From a virus, in the IMG/VR virus record IMGVR_UViG_3300029267_001570, positions 1 through 33,724 of that record: 33,724 bases of DNA; one strand, given 5' to 3'. Below the pieces are notes generated by a model that was given only the letters and a program-made list of their open reading frames with translations, ran no database searches and had not been told where the DNA came from. The position numbers and the translations under genes were made by a program. The number at the start of each line of letters is the position of its first letter. Position 1 is the first letter of the stretch. Shown one piece after another: positions 7,250 through 14,697 of this stretch.

Positions 7250-9199
7250 ATGGCTCGAACCAGGAGAGACAGTAGGAGAACGGGGCTCTATCCATTGGCT
7301 TATATGGGTGTTGAGCCAATAGCCCCACCACTGTTATTAACAGATAATCGTGCACCCACACCAGAAGATAGAAGAAACTTTGATATTGGTACTATTTGGA
7401 TAGATAGATCAACCGCGCCACTTGAAGATATATGGATGTTGGTCAATTTGGATGGAAATGTAGCTCGATGGCTTAGAATATCACAAGCAGCTTCAACTGC
7501 GCTTGAAACTTTAACGGGTAATATAGGGCTAGCAGTTCCAGGTGATGGTGCAAATAATATTAATGTTATAGGAGCTGGTCCATACGTCATAACTGGTAAC
7601 CCAGCTACCAACACTCTCACACTTACAGATAACGGCACAATAGCTAGACAGTACGATGGAGACGTCGGATCGGCATTCCCAATAGCTAACGTGCTAAATA
7701 TCTGGGGTGGAACAAACATAAATACTACGGGGGCAGGTCAGACTATAACTGTGAACCTTGACAATGACGTAGTAATTCCTGGCACCTTAACTCTTCCTTT
7801 GCTGGGGGCTGGTGTTGTGCAGACAACTGCTGGCGGTCTCTTCTTCTCAAATAACGGCGCCAATGGACAAGTTATTATTGGAGGGGGTGCGGCTCCTGCA
7901 TGGGCAAATATTACCTCCGCTGGAGGAACGATAGTTGTCACGAATGGTCCAAACTCTATTAATATAGATACAGCTGCTGGCGGCGTTGTTCTACCCGGCG
8001 ACAACATAAACATTAACCCTGCAAACACAGTAAACCTTAATGAAACTATTCACTGGCCTCGTACAAATGCTGCGGGAACTCAAGGGATGATTTACCTTGA
8101 TGGAGCCGGAGGTGTTGGTGGTGCGAGATTCCTGCATAACTATTCACCTACGTATGGTTCGGTGTTTTTGGGTAGATGGGCTGGAAATCTCACGAATACT
8201 GGGGATGAGAATATAGGTATAGGCTACTATGCGATGGATGCTCTAACTTCAGGGGATTATAATACAGCTGTTGGTACTCGATCCATGACAGATTTAACAA
8301 GTGGTCTTCGTAATACTGCATATGGTGCATATGCACTAGATAATGAAACCAGTGGTGATGACAATGTAGCCATAGGTTATGCCGCGCTTACCGATCAAGC
8401 TACGGTAAACGGAAATACTGCCGTAGGTGCATACTCTATGTCAAATATTACAACTGGGGGTGAAAACACTGCGGTTGGTTTTAAGACCATGCAAGCAGCA
8501 ACTACTGCTCAAATTAATGATTCGTTTGGCTATGAGAATATGCTTAATCTTACTACTGGTGAGCGCAACTCTTCTATGGGTGAGCAGGCCTTAAGAGCTG
8601 CTACTACAGCGAGCAGGAATGTTGCTATAGGTAATGGCTCCCTTATTCAGCTTCAAACTGGGGAGGGTAATATCTGTGTGGGTATCAACTCTGGCTACAA
8701 TTACACAACTAATGAGAGCAATAATATTATTATCACAAACTCTAATGTGTCTGGTGTGGTTGGAGAAAGTAATGTAATCAGAATAGGTACGCATGGTACT
8801 GGTCCTGGGCGTGTTCAGGAGGCGTGTTATATAGCTGGTATATATAATAAACCATATGATGGTGCTACTGATGTCGACGTTAGAATAGATGCTAATAGTA
8901 AGCTTGGAACTTATGCTTCTGCGAAAAAGCATAAAGATAATATACAGGATATGGGAGAAGCAAGTTCGCCTATATTCAATCTTCGTCCTGTAACATTCCA
9001 CTTTAAGAACGATGATCGTAAGCTCCAGTGTTTTGGTCTGATAGCAGAAGAGGTTGATGAAGTTATGCCACGCCTTGTAGCACATGATCCAGAAACGGGT
9101 GATCCAGTGACAGTGCGGTACCACGCTTTGGTACCAATGTTACTTAATGAGATTCAGAAACTCACTAAGCGAGTCGAAGAGCTGGAAAAGAAGATATAA
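7250..9199 (+). CDS. Tail fibre with C-terminal S74 intramolecular chaperone
   Basis: The 649-residue protein starts at ATG 7250 after AAGGAATAA. The N-terminus (RNFDIGTIWIDRSTAPLEDI) resembles a fibre-attachment domain. A glycine-rich region follows, then about 180 residues of head repeats (NTAVGxxSM, NxAIGYxAL units) like those of trimeric adhesins. The C-terminal 93 residues form a Peptidase_S74 domain: SAKKHKDNI at 557-565 carries the Ser and Lys residues used in self-cleavage, then FGLIAEEVDEVMP, YHALVPMLLNEIQKL and a final coiled coil. In this family the domain folds the trimer and is then cut off at the Ser. Confidence 0.9.
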   Translation: MARTRRDSRRTGLYPLAYMGVEPIAPPLLLTDNRAPTPEDRRNFDIGTIWIDRSTAPLEDIWMLVNLDGNVARWLRISQAASTALETLTGNIGLAVPGDGANNINVIGAGPYVITGNPATNTLTLTDNGTIARQYDGDVGSAFPIANVLNIWGGTNINTTGAGQTITVNLDNDVVIPGTLTLPLLGAGVVQTTAGGLFFSNNGANGQVIIGGGAAPAWANITSAGGTIVVTNGPNSINIDTAAGGVVLPGDNININPANTVNLNETIHWPRTNAAGTQGMIYLDGAGGVGGARFLHNYSPTYGSVFLGRWAGNLTNTGDENIGIGYYAMDALTSGDYNTAVGTRSMTDLTSGLRNTAYGAYALDNETSGDDNVAIGYAALTDQATVNGNTAVGAYSMSNITTGGENTAVGFKTMQAATTAQINDSFGYENMLNLTTGERNSSMGEQALRAATTASRNVAIGNGSLIQLQTGEGNICVGINSGYNYTTNESNNIIITNSNVSGVVGESNVIRIGTHGTGPGRVQEACYIAGIYNKPYDGATDVDVRIDANSKLGTYASAKKHKDNIQDMGEASSPIFNLRPVTFHFKNDDRKLQCFGLIAEEVDEVMPRLVAHDPETGDPVTVRYHALVPMLLNEIQKLTKRVEELEKKI

Positions 9200-9203
9200 A
9201 ATA

Positions 9204-9226
9204 GGGCCCCCAAGGAGTAGGGGCCC
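9204..9226. terminator. GC-rich hairpin between convergent gene blocks
   Basis: GGGCCCC at 9204-9210 pairs perfectly with GGGGCCC at 9220-9226 around a 9-base loop. It lies between the plus-strand fibre genes and the minus-strand operon ending at 9253, so it can serve both directions. There is no long T run on either side. Confidence 0.65.
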
Positions 9227-9252
9227 ATTCAGCAGTTCTCCAATTAAGGAGT

Positions 9253-10002
9253 TTATTTACCATCTCTAGCCATGACAATTTCTCTTACACGCTTGAATGC
9301 GGAAGCGAACTTGCTCTTTGGCATATCGGCAAGGGTTTGTAACCTCATCTTATCTAATATCTCTTCTGCAAGGTCAGTATGGTCTCGCAGCTCGTATCTT
9401 ATCTGATCTAATTGTTCTTTGGTGATTGTCTCAGCTGATTCCTTCTTCGCATTATACTTATGGTTGAGTCCAGTTCCTTTCTCAAATTTCTTCCTAGAGT
9501 CATGTACTGCAATCTCTCCATCATCATCATCATCTGAGGCAACAACACCTACAAGCGACGCATATGCATAACGTCTTAAATAGGTCATATAGCTACCTAG
9601 TGACTGTACGTCAGCCTTTGGAGGAACAACCCTCATTCTGCTTTCCATCCACTGTCCTGAACTGTGCAGTAAGAGGGTTACTAATATGTTAGCGCCATCT
9701 TCATTTAGGATGGGTGGTTGAAGTACGGATAGTCCATTCTTAGAGAGAGCAGCTCTGGCTGAACTGACTATCTCTGCGAGGTCAGCATACTTTGACTTAT
9801 AGAATGGGTTCTCTTTGGTGAGACCCGCAATTTTAAATTCTCCCTGCGCTTTAGCAAGCGCTGCGGCTAACTCATGTATTTCCTTGGAACGTGTAGGGGG
9901 AACTGTTTTTGGCTGCTTCTTAGATGCAGCGCTTAGTTCTTCTACCTGCTTCGCCAGTTTAGCGAGAGATTCTAATATCATTATCGCGTTCTTATCATCC
10001 AT
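9253..10002 (-). CDS. erf: ERF-family single-strand annealing recombinase
   Basis: The 249-residue protein matches the ERF family (essential recombination function, first known in phage P22), which binds single-stranded DNA and anneals complementary strands during phage recombination and genome circularisation. Visible signatures are ALAKAQGEF at 49-56, NPFYKSKYADL at 65-75, LSKNGLSVLQ at 86-95 and GSYMTYLRRYAYASLVGVV at 136-154. An Asp run (156-161) precedes a charged C-terminal tail. The start at 10002 has AGGGA upstream and overlaps the stop of a 25-residue membrane peptide by 8 bases, implying coupled translation. It is the last gene of the minus operon. Confidence 0.9.
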   Translation of the reverse strand: MDDKNAIMILESLAKLAKQVEELSAASKKQPKTVPPTRSKEIHELAAALAKAQGEFKIAGLTKENPFYKSKYADLAEIVSSARAALSKNGLSVLQPPILNEDGANILVTLLLHSSGQWMESRMRVVPPKADVQSLGSYMTYLRRYAYASLVGVVASDDDDDGEIAVHDSRKKFEKGTGLNHKYNAKKESAETITKEQLDQIRYELRDHTDLAEEILDKMRLQTLADMPKSKFASAFKRVREIVMARDGK

Positions 10003-10072
10003 ATATTTCCCTATATAGTAAGTAAATTGAAAATCCTAGTATTATTAACATCGCAATCATGAAGATAGGCAT
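9995..10072 (-). CDS. 25-residue membrane peptide upstream of ERF
   Basis: ATG at 10072 is preceded by AAGGAG with a 6-base spacer, the best ribosome binding site in this part of the operon. The peptide (MPIFMIAMLIILGFSIYLLY, then REIYG) is essentially one transmembrane helix with a short basic-acidic tail. Its stop overlaps the ERF start (ATGGATGA). It is shorter than usual gene-finding cut-offs. It may be a functional micro-protein or a leader peptide that couples translation into ERF. Confidence 0.6.
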   Translation of the reverse strand: MPIFMIAMLIILGFSIYLLYREIYG

Positions 10073-10073
10073 G

Positions 10074-10157
10074 TCAGTCTCCTTTATATTTCCCTAGAGA
10101 AACTATAAAATAAGCAACAACTGTAACTATAACCCATACAACTATTTCTAGTAACAT
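10074..10157 (-). CDS. 27-residue membrane peptide
   Basis: ATG at 10157 lies inside the 3' end of the preceding 130-residue gene (overlap about 10 bases) and the stop is one base before the next ATG. The peptide (MLLEIVVWVIVTVVAYFIVS, then LGKYKGD) is one hydrophobic helix with a Lys-containing tail. No strong ribosome binding site is visible, so it would depend on coupling from upstream. It is paired with a second membrane peptide of nearly the same size. Confidence 0.5.
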   Translation of the reverse strand: MLLEIVVWVIVTVVAYFIVSLGKYKGD

Positions 10158-10540
10158 TCCATATCTGCCTTCAGCTTAGCTACCTTATCTTCCATCTCAT
10201 CGATCTTCTCGGACATATATTCCTTAAAGGCTAACAGAAATGGTCGTAAGTACTTGGCACACTCTATTCTCAATTCAACTGGTAGGTCACCAAGTGGTCT
10301 GTCTATCTCCTGATCTATGAGTCTCACGCATACTCTGCATTTCTTCTTCTTCCTTGACCTGGTTGGTCTCCTCCAAGCCAGGAATACATTGTGTACAGGA
10401 TCTGCGTGATATTCAAACTCTAACTTATACTTATTCGCTTCAGTTAATTGAGCCTCTACTTTATGCAGAGTCTTGGAGAACTCGTCAAGGACGGCGGTGA
10501 GGGCTGCTGCCTCCACCGCTGCGTCATCTAGGTGACTCAT
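10148..10540 (-). CDS. Early-operon protein of unknown function, 130 residues
   Basis: ATG at 10540 overlaps the upstream stop as ATGA. The N-terminal third is helical (LTAVLDEFSKTLHKVEAQL). A basic patch RRPTRSRKKKKCRVCVR at about 77-93 could contact nucleic acid, and the last 35 residues form a coiled coil (MSEKIDEMEDKVAKLKADME). No family recognised. Its place in an operon ending in ERF suggests a role in DNA metabolism or host takeover. Confidence 0.8.
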   Translation of the reverse strand: MSHLDDAAVEAAALTAVLDEFSKTLHKVEAQLTEANKYKLEFEYHADPVHNVFLAWRRPTRSRKKKKCRVCVRLIDQEIDRPLGDLPVELRIECAKYLRPFLLAFKEYMSEKIDEMEDKVAKLKADMECY

Positions 10541-11079
10541 AGGCTTTCCTCCGCAAACTCCATAGCAGCCTGATCGTTATTATACTTATCACAGCATTCG
10601 GTTGAGCAGAAGTCAGAGTGATCTTTACCGTTCTTCTCTATCTTCTTCCCACATTCCCAGCAGCCGTCATTAATCTGATCTCTGAGTGTCACAAAGTCTG
10701 ACAGGAACTGGTTCTCTGCCATGAACAGTTCTAGTTCCTTAAAGAGGTAGCGTTCCTTAAGCTTTAATACCTTCTCTTCTACCTCTAAAGCGTCAACCTT
10801 CTGTTCGGAGTCGGTTATGAGTTTGTAGCCTCGCTGTAGCTCATCATCATTTGCCATGGTCTTTGCCAGTTCTACTTTGCGCTTTTCAGCGTTGGAGTAG
10901 CGTGGGTCCTTGGTGTCCACAGTCGAATTAAACTCTGATTTAATATCTAGCTCCCAACCTGCTACGAGTTCCTGGGTTTTGGCCAGTGCACTGGCTACCT
11001 GATGGAACCTCTTCGTGTTTATAATGCGATAATGTAATAACTTCTCCAATATATCCATGTATTCTTCTCTAGTTTTCAT
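10537..11079 (-). CDS. Helical protein with a C-terminal zinc-binding motif
   Basis: The 180-residue protein starts at ATG 11079 after GGAGAACC. About 130 residues of charged helix are followed by a four-cysteine motif, C140-x2-C143-x14-C158-x3-C162 (CWECGKKIEK to HSDFCSTECC), which looks like a zinc ribbon or treble-clef knuckle. The ATGA overlap with the next gene indicates coupled translation. No specific function can be assigned; a DNA- or protein-binding adaptor is likely. Confidence 0.82.
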   Translation of the reverse strand: MKTREEYMDILEKLLHYRIINTKRFHQVASALAKTQELVAGWELDIKSEFNSTVDTKDPRYSNAEKRKVELAKTMANDDELQRGYKLITDSEQKVDALEVEEKVLKLKERYLFKELELFMAENQFLSDFVTLRDQINDGCWECGKKIEKNGKDHSDFCSTECCDKYNNDQAAMEFAEESL

Positions 11080-11311
11080 TGTGGTTCTCCGCTATATCTT
11101 TAAGTAAATCAAATAGTCCAACTTTGTCTGGGTGCTGTGCTTTAACCAGCTCCTCTACAGGCTCCAATTCCTTATACAGGAGGGCCATCTTCAGGTGCAT
11201 CTTACTGAGCTTTTGCTGAAGTTTCTTCGCTTCCTTCCCCAAGGTGGAGAAGGTGTCCATCTTATCATCGATCAGTACCTGCAGTTGATCAGCTGCTTCC
11301 TTAATTGTCAT
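11069..11311 (-). CDS. Small coiled-coil protein
   Basis: The 80-residue protein starts at ATG 11311 after AAGGAGAAG and ends 11 bases inside the next gene. It is almost entirely amphipathic helix (ADQLQVLIDDKMDTFSTLGK, KLQQKLSKMHLKMALLYKEL). Function unknown; probably oligomeric. Confidence 0.75.
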   Translation of the reverse strand: MTIKEAADQLQVLIDDKMDTFSTLGKEAKKLQQKLSKMHLKMALLYKELEPVEELVKAQHPDKVGLFDLLKDIAENHNEN

Positions 11312-11489
11312 CAGTCTTCTCCTTTATAGGTATTTCGTGCCACTTACCCTTGTGCCAATATCGCACTACTTTCTGAGCGCGAGCTATTCTTTCTCTGTTT
11401 TCTAAGAACTCTTTCTCGGTTACGCAGTTACGCTTCTCATCTCGTTCATCTAAAATCTTACGGATCTTCTTACGTGCTTCGTCATTCAT
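11301..11489 (-). CDS. Small basic helical protein
   Basis: The frame is open further upstream to 11633, but the upstream gene occupies that stretch in another frame. The start is placed at ATG 11489, which overlaps the upstream stop as TAATG, with GGAAGGA nearby. That gives 62 residues (MNDEARKKIRKILDERDEKR to HEIPIKEKTDDN). It is rich in Arg, Lys and Glu, with a KVVRYWHKGKWHEIP strand near the end. Function unknown. Confidence 0.72.
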   Translation of the reverse strand: MNDEARKKIRKILDERDEKRNCVTEKEFLENRERIARAQKVVRYWHKGKWHEIPIKEKTDDN

Positions 11490-11839
11490 TAGTCCATCCT
11501 TCCAAAGTGGTGCCAGCATTCTATTCCGTGTGATTTTAAGAACTCTAATACGGGTCCTACAGTCTTCTCTTTGGTGATGCCACCCTGTACTCCAGGAGCT
11601 GGGACTATAATACAGCGACGTGGATTTCTGCATCTTGGAGGGAGCACGTATGCCATAATGTGGTCTCCTATTATACAGCTCCCTTCATCTTTGCCGTACT
11701 CTATGCATAGTCTCTCCCACATAGCCTCTGCTTGGTCAAGGATAGGCTTCCACTCTTTTAGCTGCTTGGTGGTGTAGTATTTATCCTCACCAGGGGAATG
11801 ATCCCAGGTAAATGTCTGGGTCTTTCTATTAACCTTCAT
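11489..11839 (-). CDS. Early-operon protein of unknown function, 116 residues
   Basis: The protein starts at ATG 11839 after AAAGGA. It contains HSPGEDKYYTTKQLKEWKPI near the N-terminus, a Cys/Arg-rich centre (PPRCRNPRRCIIVPAPG), and ends GIECWHHFGRMD. Cysteines and histidines are present but not in a clear zinc-finger spacing. No family recognised. Confidence 0.78.
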   Translation of the reverse strand: MKVNRKTQTFTWDHSPGEDKYYTTKQLKEWKPILDQAEAMWERLCIEYGKDEGSCIIGDHIMAYVLPPRCRNPRRCIIVPAPGVQGGITKEKTVGPVLEFLKSHGIECWHHFGRMD

Positions 11840-11854
11840 ATTGGTCCTTTCTGG

Positions 11855-12064
11855 TTAATTATAAGATTGGTTAACTTTCTCTAATTCTTCATATGTTTTA
11901 ATGAGTTCTGGGAAGTGGTTGTAAATATCTTCCCTGTATGGTTTGATGCGCTTGAATACTTCCAGCTCTCTGTCTATGAGCTCGGTGTACCCGAAGTAGT
12001 CATCAAAGTGGTCTCTGTGGATTTGGTTAAGATCTGAAATGATTGCTTCTATCTCTCTAATCAT
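11855..12064 (-). CDS. First gene of the minus-strand early operon, small helical protein
   Basis: The 69-residue acidic protein starts at ATG 12064 after AAGGAG with good spacing. It is predicted all-helical, with many aromatic and charged residues (HRDHFDDYFGYTELIDRELE). It is the first gene after the strong promoter at 12125-12153, so it should be made early. Small acidic first genes of this kind are often host-interaction proteins in phages, but nothing specific is recognised. Confidence 0.78.
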   Translation of the reverse strand: MIREIEAIISDLNQIHRDHFDDYFGYTELIDRELEVFKRIKPYREDIYNHFPELIKTYEELEKVNQSYN

Positions 12065-12124
12065 AGTAACTCCTTGTGCGGTTCCCCGCGGTTATTGATT
12101 GGACTCAACTTATCAACTACTAAT

Positions 12125-12153
12125 AATATAATGTATTAACTTTATAATGTCAA
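12125..12153 (-). promoter_or_regulatory. Near-consensus promoter of the minus-strand operon
   Basis: Read on the minus strand, TTGACA (12153-12148) and TATATT (12130-12125) are separated by exactly 17 bases. The spacer and -35 edge contain the 13-base CATTATAAAGTTA, also found in the divergent promoter at 18801-18813. Transcription would run into the 12064 gene. Confidence 0.8.
12137..12149 (-). repeat. Operator candidate, copy 1 (13-base word)
   Basis: On the minus strand this reads CATTATAAAGTTA and covers the -35/spacer boundary of the early promoter. An identical word lies at 18801-18813 between divergent promoters next to a ribbon-helix-helix gene. Position inside the promoter fits a repressor site. 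Confidence 0.6.
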
Positions 12154-12260
12154 CATAAATTTAAAGTTTTACAAATTAATTTTATGTGTTATCATATTAG
12201 CAGAGTAAAAGCTTAACTATGATTCCTTCTTAGCTCAGAAGATTATCTGTTAAGGTTTGA

Positions 12261-12280
12261 GGGGTGTCATTGTACACCCC
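12261..12280 (+). terminator. Hairpin in the control region
   Basis: A perfect 7-base stem, GGGGTGT (12261-12267) with ACACCCC (12274-12280), has a 6-base loop and is followed by GTTTCTG. This could be an early terminator or attenuator just before the 52-codon frame at 12302. Confidence 0.4.
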
Positions 12281-12301
12281 GTTTCTGCATGAGGCGAAAA
12301 G

Positions 12302-12460
12302 ATGAGAGTGTCTATACTATTAAAACCAGTAATTCTACCGTACACTAATGATCCTACTCGGGCATCAAAACTAGTACTGTTGTTGTTAAGATTGGACCAT
12401 GCAAATTGTAATAAAACTACATTGCATAGAGAAAACCTGTGTGCGGTAGAATTATTATGA
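12302..12460 (+). CDS. Possible 52-residue protein
   Basis: ATG 12302 has GAGG at 12291-12294 with a 7-base spacer. The product (MRVSILLKPVILPYTNDPTR to HRENLCAVELL) contains a short Leu-rich stretch (KLVLLLLRL) and no known motif. It lies in the control region after a hairpin. The ribosome binding site favours it; its composition and isolation do not. Confidence 0.35.
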   Translation: MRVSILLKPVILPYTNDPTRASKLVLLLLRLDHANCNKTTLHRENLCAVELL

Positions 12461-12543
12461 TAGAAATTACTCCCTGGGGGAGCGAGAATCGAGAGTTTGT
12501 GTCGTCGCTGTTTGTCAAGAGAAGTAATCTAAAAAATAAAACA

Positions 12544-12573
12544 TTGACGTGGTTTTCTGAGAATCGTTATACT
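12544..12573 (+). promoter_or_regulatory. Possible promoter of the plus-strand packaging/replication block
   Basis: TTGACG at 12544-12549 and TATACT at 12568-12573 have an 18-base spacer. No other good promoter is seen before the gene at 12974. If used, it leaves a leader of about 390 bases with the hairpins at 12801-12825. Confidence 0.5.
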
Positions 12574-12973
12574 GAAATAGCTTCCTTACAAGCGAAAACG
12601 ATCTGCTTCGTTGTAGCGTTTGAGATAGAACATTACAGCGTGCATACATCTCTCCCTCTCTTCTCCCCTTTATATATAAAAAAAAACGCGCCAAACCAAG
12701 TCACCGCGAAGATAGAACAGAGGACATTGGAACCGAGACAAGAAGATTTCCCTCTGAGAGACATACAACAACGTTCAAAAGCAACGACTTGTCAGATATG
12801 GTGGGGTCTCGGGGATTTTCCCCACATAGCCCCCATTGCGGTACCCTGTAGAAGCAGTCCACACTCAATACACCCATTTATAGGACATATCTGCAAAGCG
12901 GCGCGGCTATTGCCAGCGACGCGTTTCAATTTTATAAAAGAGATGAAGAAGAGAAGCATCAAAAGGAAGTACT

Positions 12974-13864
12974 ATGGCAGAAAAGAGGATGAGTCTGATT
13001 GCGGACGAGATTCAGAAGCTACGCAAAGAGAAGGACATACCACTAACTATCTATGGAGCAATCACACTATCACCATTTCCGAGAAAAATAATCCTGAAAG
13101 CACGCGACCGCTTCAGACGTGCGCGTGGGACAGGAGTTGAGATGAAGAAGCCGTTCAATTATTTTCTTGCATTGTGCCTTGATGTGGCGCGTCAACTCAG
13201 TGTGGCGCCCGATTGGGGTAAAAATGAAGAACTGTGTAAATACTACGGAGTCGAAGGAGGAATACGCGTCACCGAGGATGATGAGTTCCTCTCAGATTCA
13301 CCACTTTTAGTGAAGAAGGCTATTGATACCCAGATGAGGCTGCTCGCTAATCCATCAAAGCAGAAAGAGAAGGCGAAAGCTGAAGCGAGGGGACCCAAGT
13401 TCGATGGCGCAACCTATACTATTAGAGGTAAGACGTATCTCCGGCCCGTTGAGGGCAAGGAGTACGTCAATCCTGATATAGAAGAGCGAACCAGTAAGCC
13501 ACCAGAGCATTGGGAAGAAGAGAAGCGTAAGTTTATTGAGCTCGCTAAGCAGGGTGCAGTAAAGTTAGAAGGCATTAAGTACCTTGTAGCTATGGGTCTA
13601 CTGACCAAGGATGACGTACACGACATGCTCACCAGCGGTAAATGGTCTGATCATGAGATGAGTAGTATAATAGAGAAACATAGTCAGAGAGAAGAGGAGT
13701 TAAATGAGATTTCTGAAGATACCAAGGAGACGGGTATTTACGTACCTAGTCAAAGGGGAGCCGATCCCCCTAGCAAAAGTGACGGAGACGCCCGGTCCGA
13801 CCCAGTGGAACGAGTACAAGGCGTCCAGGTTCAATTACATTCAAACAATAAAGAACCAACATGA
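12974..13864 (+). CDS. Protein of unknown function, possibly replication-linked
   Basis: The 296-residue protein starts at ATG 12974 after AAGGAAG. The first 110 residues are helical and basic (KILKARDRFRRARGTGVEMK has the right character, with NYFLALCLDVARQLS next), the middle has YTIRGKTYLRPVEGKEYV, and a helical block around 195-240 (LVAMGLLTKDDVHDMLTSGK) resembles a small helix-turn-helix. The last 50 residues are low-complexity and overlap the next gene by 161 bases in another frame. No family recognised. As first gene of the block with RusA, terminase and DnaB-N genes, a DNA-binding or replication role is plausible but unproven. The exact first-motif wording is approximate. Confidence 0.75.
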   Translation: MAEKRMSLIADEIQKLRKEKDIPLTIYGAITLSPFPRKIILKARDRFRRARGTGVEMKKPFNYFLALCLDVARQLSVAPDWGKNEELCKYYGVEGGIRVTEDDEFLSDSPLLVKKAIDTQMRLLANPSKQKEKAKAEARGPKFDGATYTIRGKTYLRPVEGKEYVNPDIEERTSKPPEHWEEEKRKFIELAKQGAVKLEGIKYLVAMGLLTKDDVHDMLTSGKWSDHEMSSIIEKHSQREEELNEISEDTKETGIYVPSQRGADPPSKSDGDARSDPVERVQGVQVQLHSNNKEPT

Positions 13865-14201
13865 AGCATACTTTAAGAAGTGTACATTCGAAGAAGGCGC
13901 CATAAATCGTAGACAATTTGTCGACGGACCAATTAAACTTGAAGCCACATTTTATATGAAAGCGACACCCACCAAGAAAGCGCCGACCCCACATACCACA
14001 GCACCCCCCACTTTTAGCCTATTCAACTTCCTAGACCATGCATTGCAAGGGGTCATCTATAAAAAGGATTGCACTATTGCGTCAGTTGAGTTAAATAAGA
14101 TATATGACGAAGTTCCACGAACTGAGATAACTATAACGAGGCTGCGTAAGCCAGCCCGGAGAGTGAGGAAGAATGCGAAAAGTAGTAAAGAAAAAGAATA
14201 G
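13704..14201 (+). CDS. RusA-like Holliday junction resolvase
   Basis: The 165-residue protein starts at ATG 13704 after AGAGGAG. It shows the RusA pattern: FTYLVKGEPIPLAK at 12-25 and FLDHALQGVIYKKDCTIASV at 109-128, followed by PRTEITI at 138-144. RusA cuts four-way junctions made by recombination or stalled forks. D111 and D122 are present, but the usual Asp-x-Asp-Asn motif just upstream is PTFS here, so two metal ligands are missing or replaced. It may be a divergent active form or a non-catalytic junction binder. It overlaps both neighbours. Confidence 0.78.
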   Translation: MRFLKIPRRRVFTYLVKGEPIPLAKVTETPGPTQWNEYKASRFNYIQTIKNQHEAYFKKCTFEEGAINRRQFVDGPIKLEATFYMKATPTKKAPTPHTTAPPTFSLFNFLDHALQGVIYKKDCTIASVELNKIYDEVPRTEITITRLRKPARRVRKNAKSSKEKE

Positions 14202-14697
14202 CACGACCAAGAAATTACCTACAATTCTTGGCACAGAGCTAGCATATGAGTATGTGAGGACTAATCCTGTAACTGAAGAGTTCATAAACAACGTATGCAA
14301 CAAGCTTCGTGAATACTCACGGGGAGCGGATGCACTATTCATTGGCTGCTTTATTCGCGACATGAACTTACCTCACAGAACATTCTATAACTGGCTTGAA
14401 AGCGGCAAGTGGCCTCAACTCAATGAAGCAGTAGAAGACGCTAAGAAGAATATAGGATTCGGCCGTATTCAAGGGGCCGCGAAGCGGCACTTTGATAAGG
14501 GCGTAATCATGCATAGTCAATATAGATTCGGAGAAGAGTGGAAGCAGGATGATGTACACCAAGCAGAGATGAAGAAGAGTGAAGATAGCAAAGAACAGGG
14601 TACTATCAATGTATACACTACCCCAGTAGAGAAGGTAATCGACCGTGAAAAATACAAACCACTCAAACGCAGTGACAGCGTGGATAGTGAAGTGTAA
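14173..14697 (+). CDS. terS: Terminase small subunit-like protein
   Basis: The 174-residue protein starts at ATG 14173 after GAGGAAGA, overlapping the RusA-like gene by 29 bases. Residues 55-77 hold a helix-turn-helix (FIRDMNLPHRTFYNWLESGK). The helical stretch after it, ending FGEEWKQDDV, is the layout of small terminases that recognise phage DNA and feed it to the large subunit. The C-terminal 45 residues are charged and probably flexible. The assignment rests on this pattern and the shared gene block with the large terminase, about 2.4 kb downstream. Confidence 0.68.
   Translation: MRKVVKKKNSTTKKLPTILGTELAYEYVRTNPVTEEFINNVCNKLREYSRGADALFIGCFIRDMNLPHRTFYNWLESGKWPQLNEAVEDAKKNIGFGRIQGAAKRHFDKGVIMHSQYRFGEEWKQDDVHQAEMKKSEDSKEQGTINVYTTPVEKVIDREKYKPLKRSDSVDSEV

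Larger units (their letters stand above)
12154..12973. other. Long control region between divergent gene blocks
   Basis: About 800 bases with no convincing conserved gene. It holds two short inverted repeats (CTTCT/AGAAG at 12226-12241; GGGGTGT/ACACCCC at 12261-12280), a possible 52-codon gene at 12302, a possible plus promoter at 12544-12573, a nine-A run near 12680-12690, and nested stems at 12801-12825 (GTGGGG/CCCCAC enclosing GGGG/CCCC). A frame open from 12457 to 13140 (ATGA overlap with the 52-codon frame) has atypical composition and runs 167 bases into the next gene, so it is doubtful. A leader RNA, replication origin or non-coding RNA are all possible. Confidence 0.45.

Noticed and set aside
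8591-9124. Minus-strand frame of 177 codons opposite the S74 fibre
   Set aside because: It lies antisense to a strongly supported domain and has no ribosome binding site; Ile/Ser/Thr/Tyr-rich shadow sequence.
12226-12280. tRNA, because TAGCTCAG appears at 12231
   Set aside because: No anticodon arm, T arm or acceptor pairing can be built around it.
12457-13140. Open plus-strand frame of 227 codons from ATG 12457, ATGA-linked to the 52-codon frame
   Set aside because: Composition is unlike the neighbours (many Arg, Ser, Pro, Cys, His), it runs 167 bases into the better supported 12974 gene, and no motif is visible. Noted in the control-region entry only.
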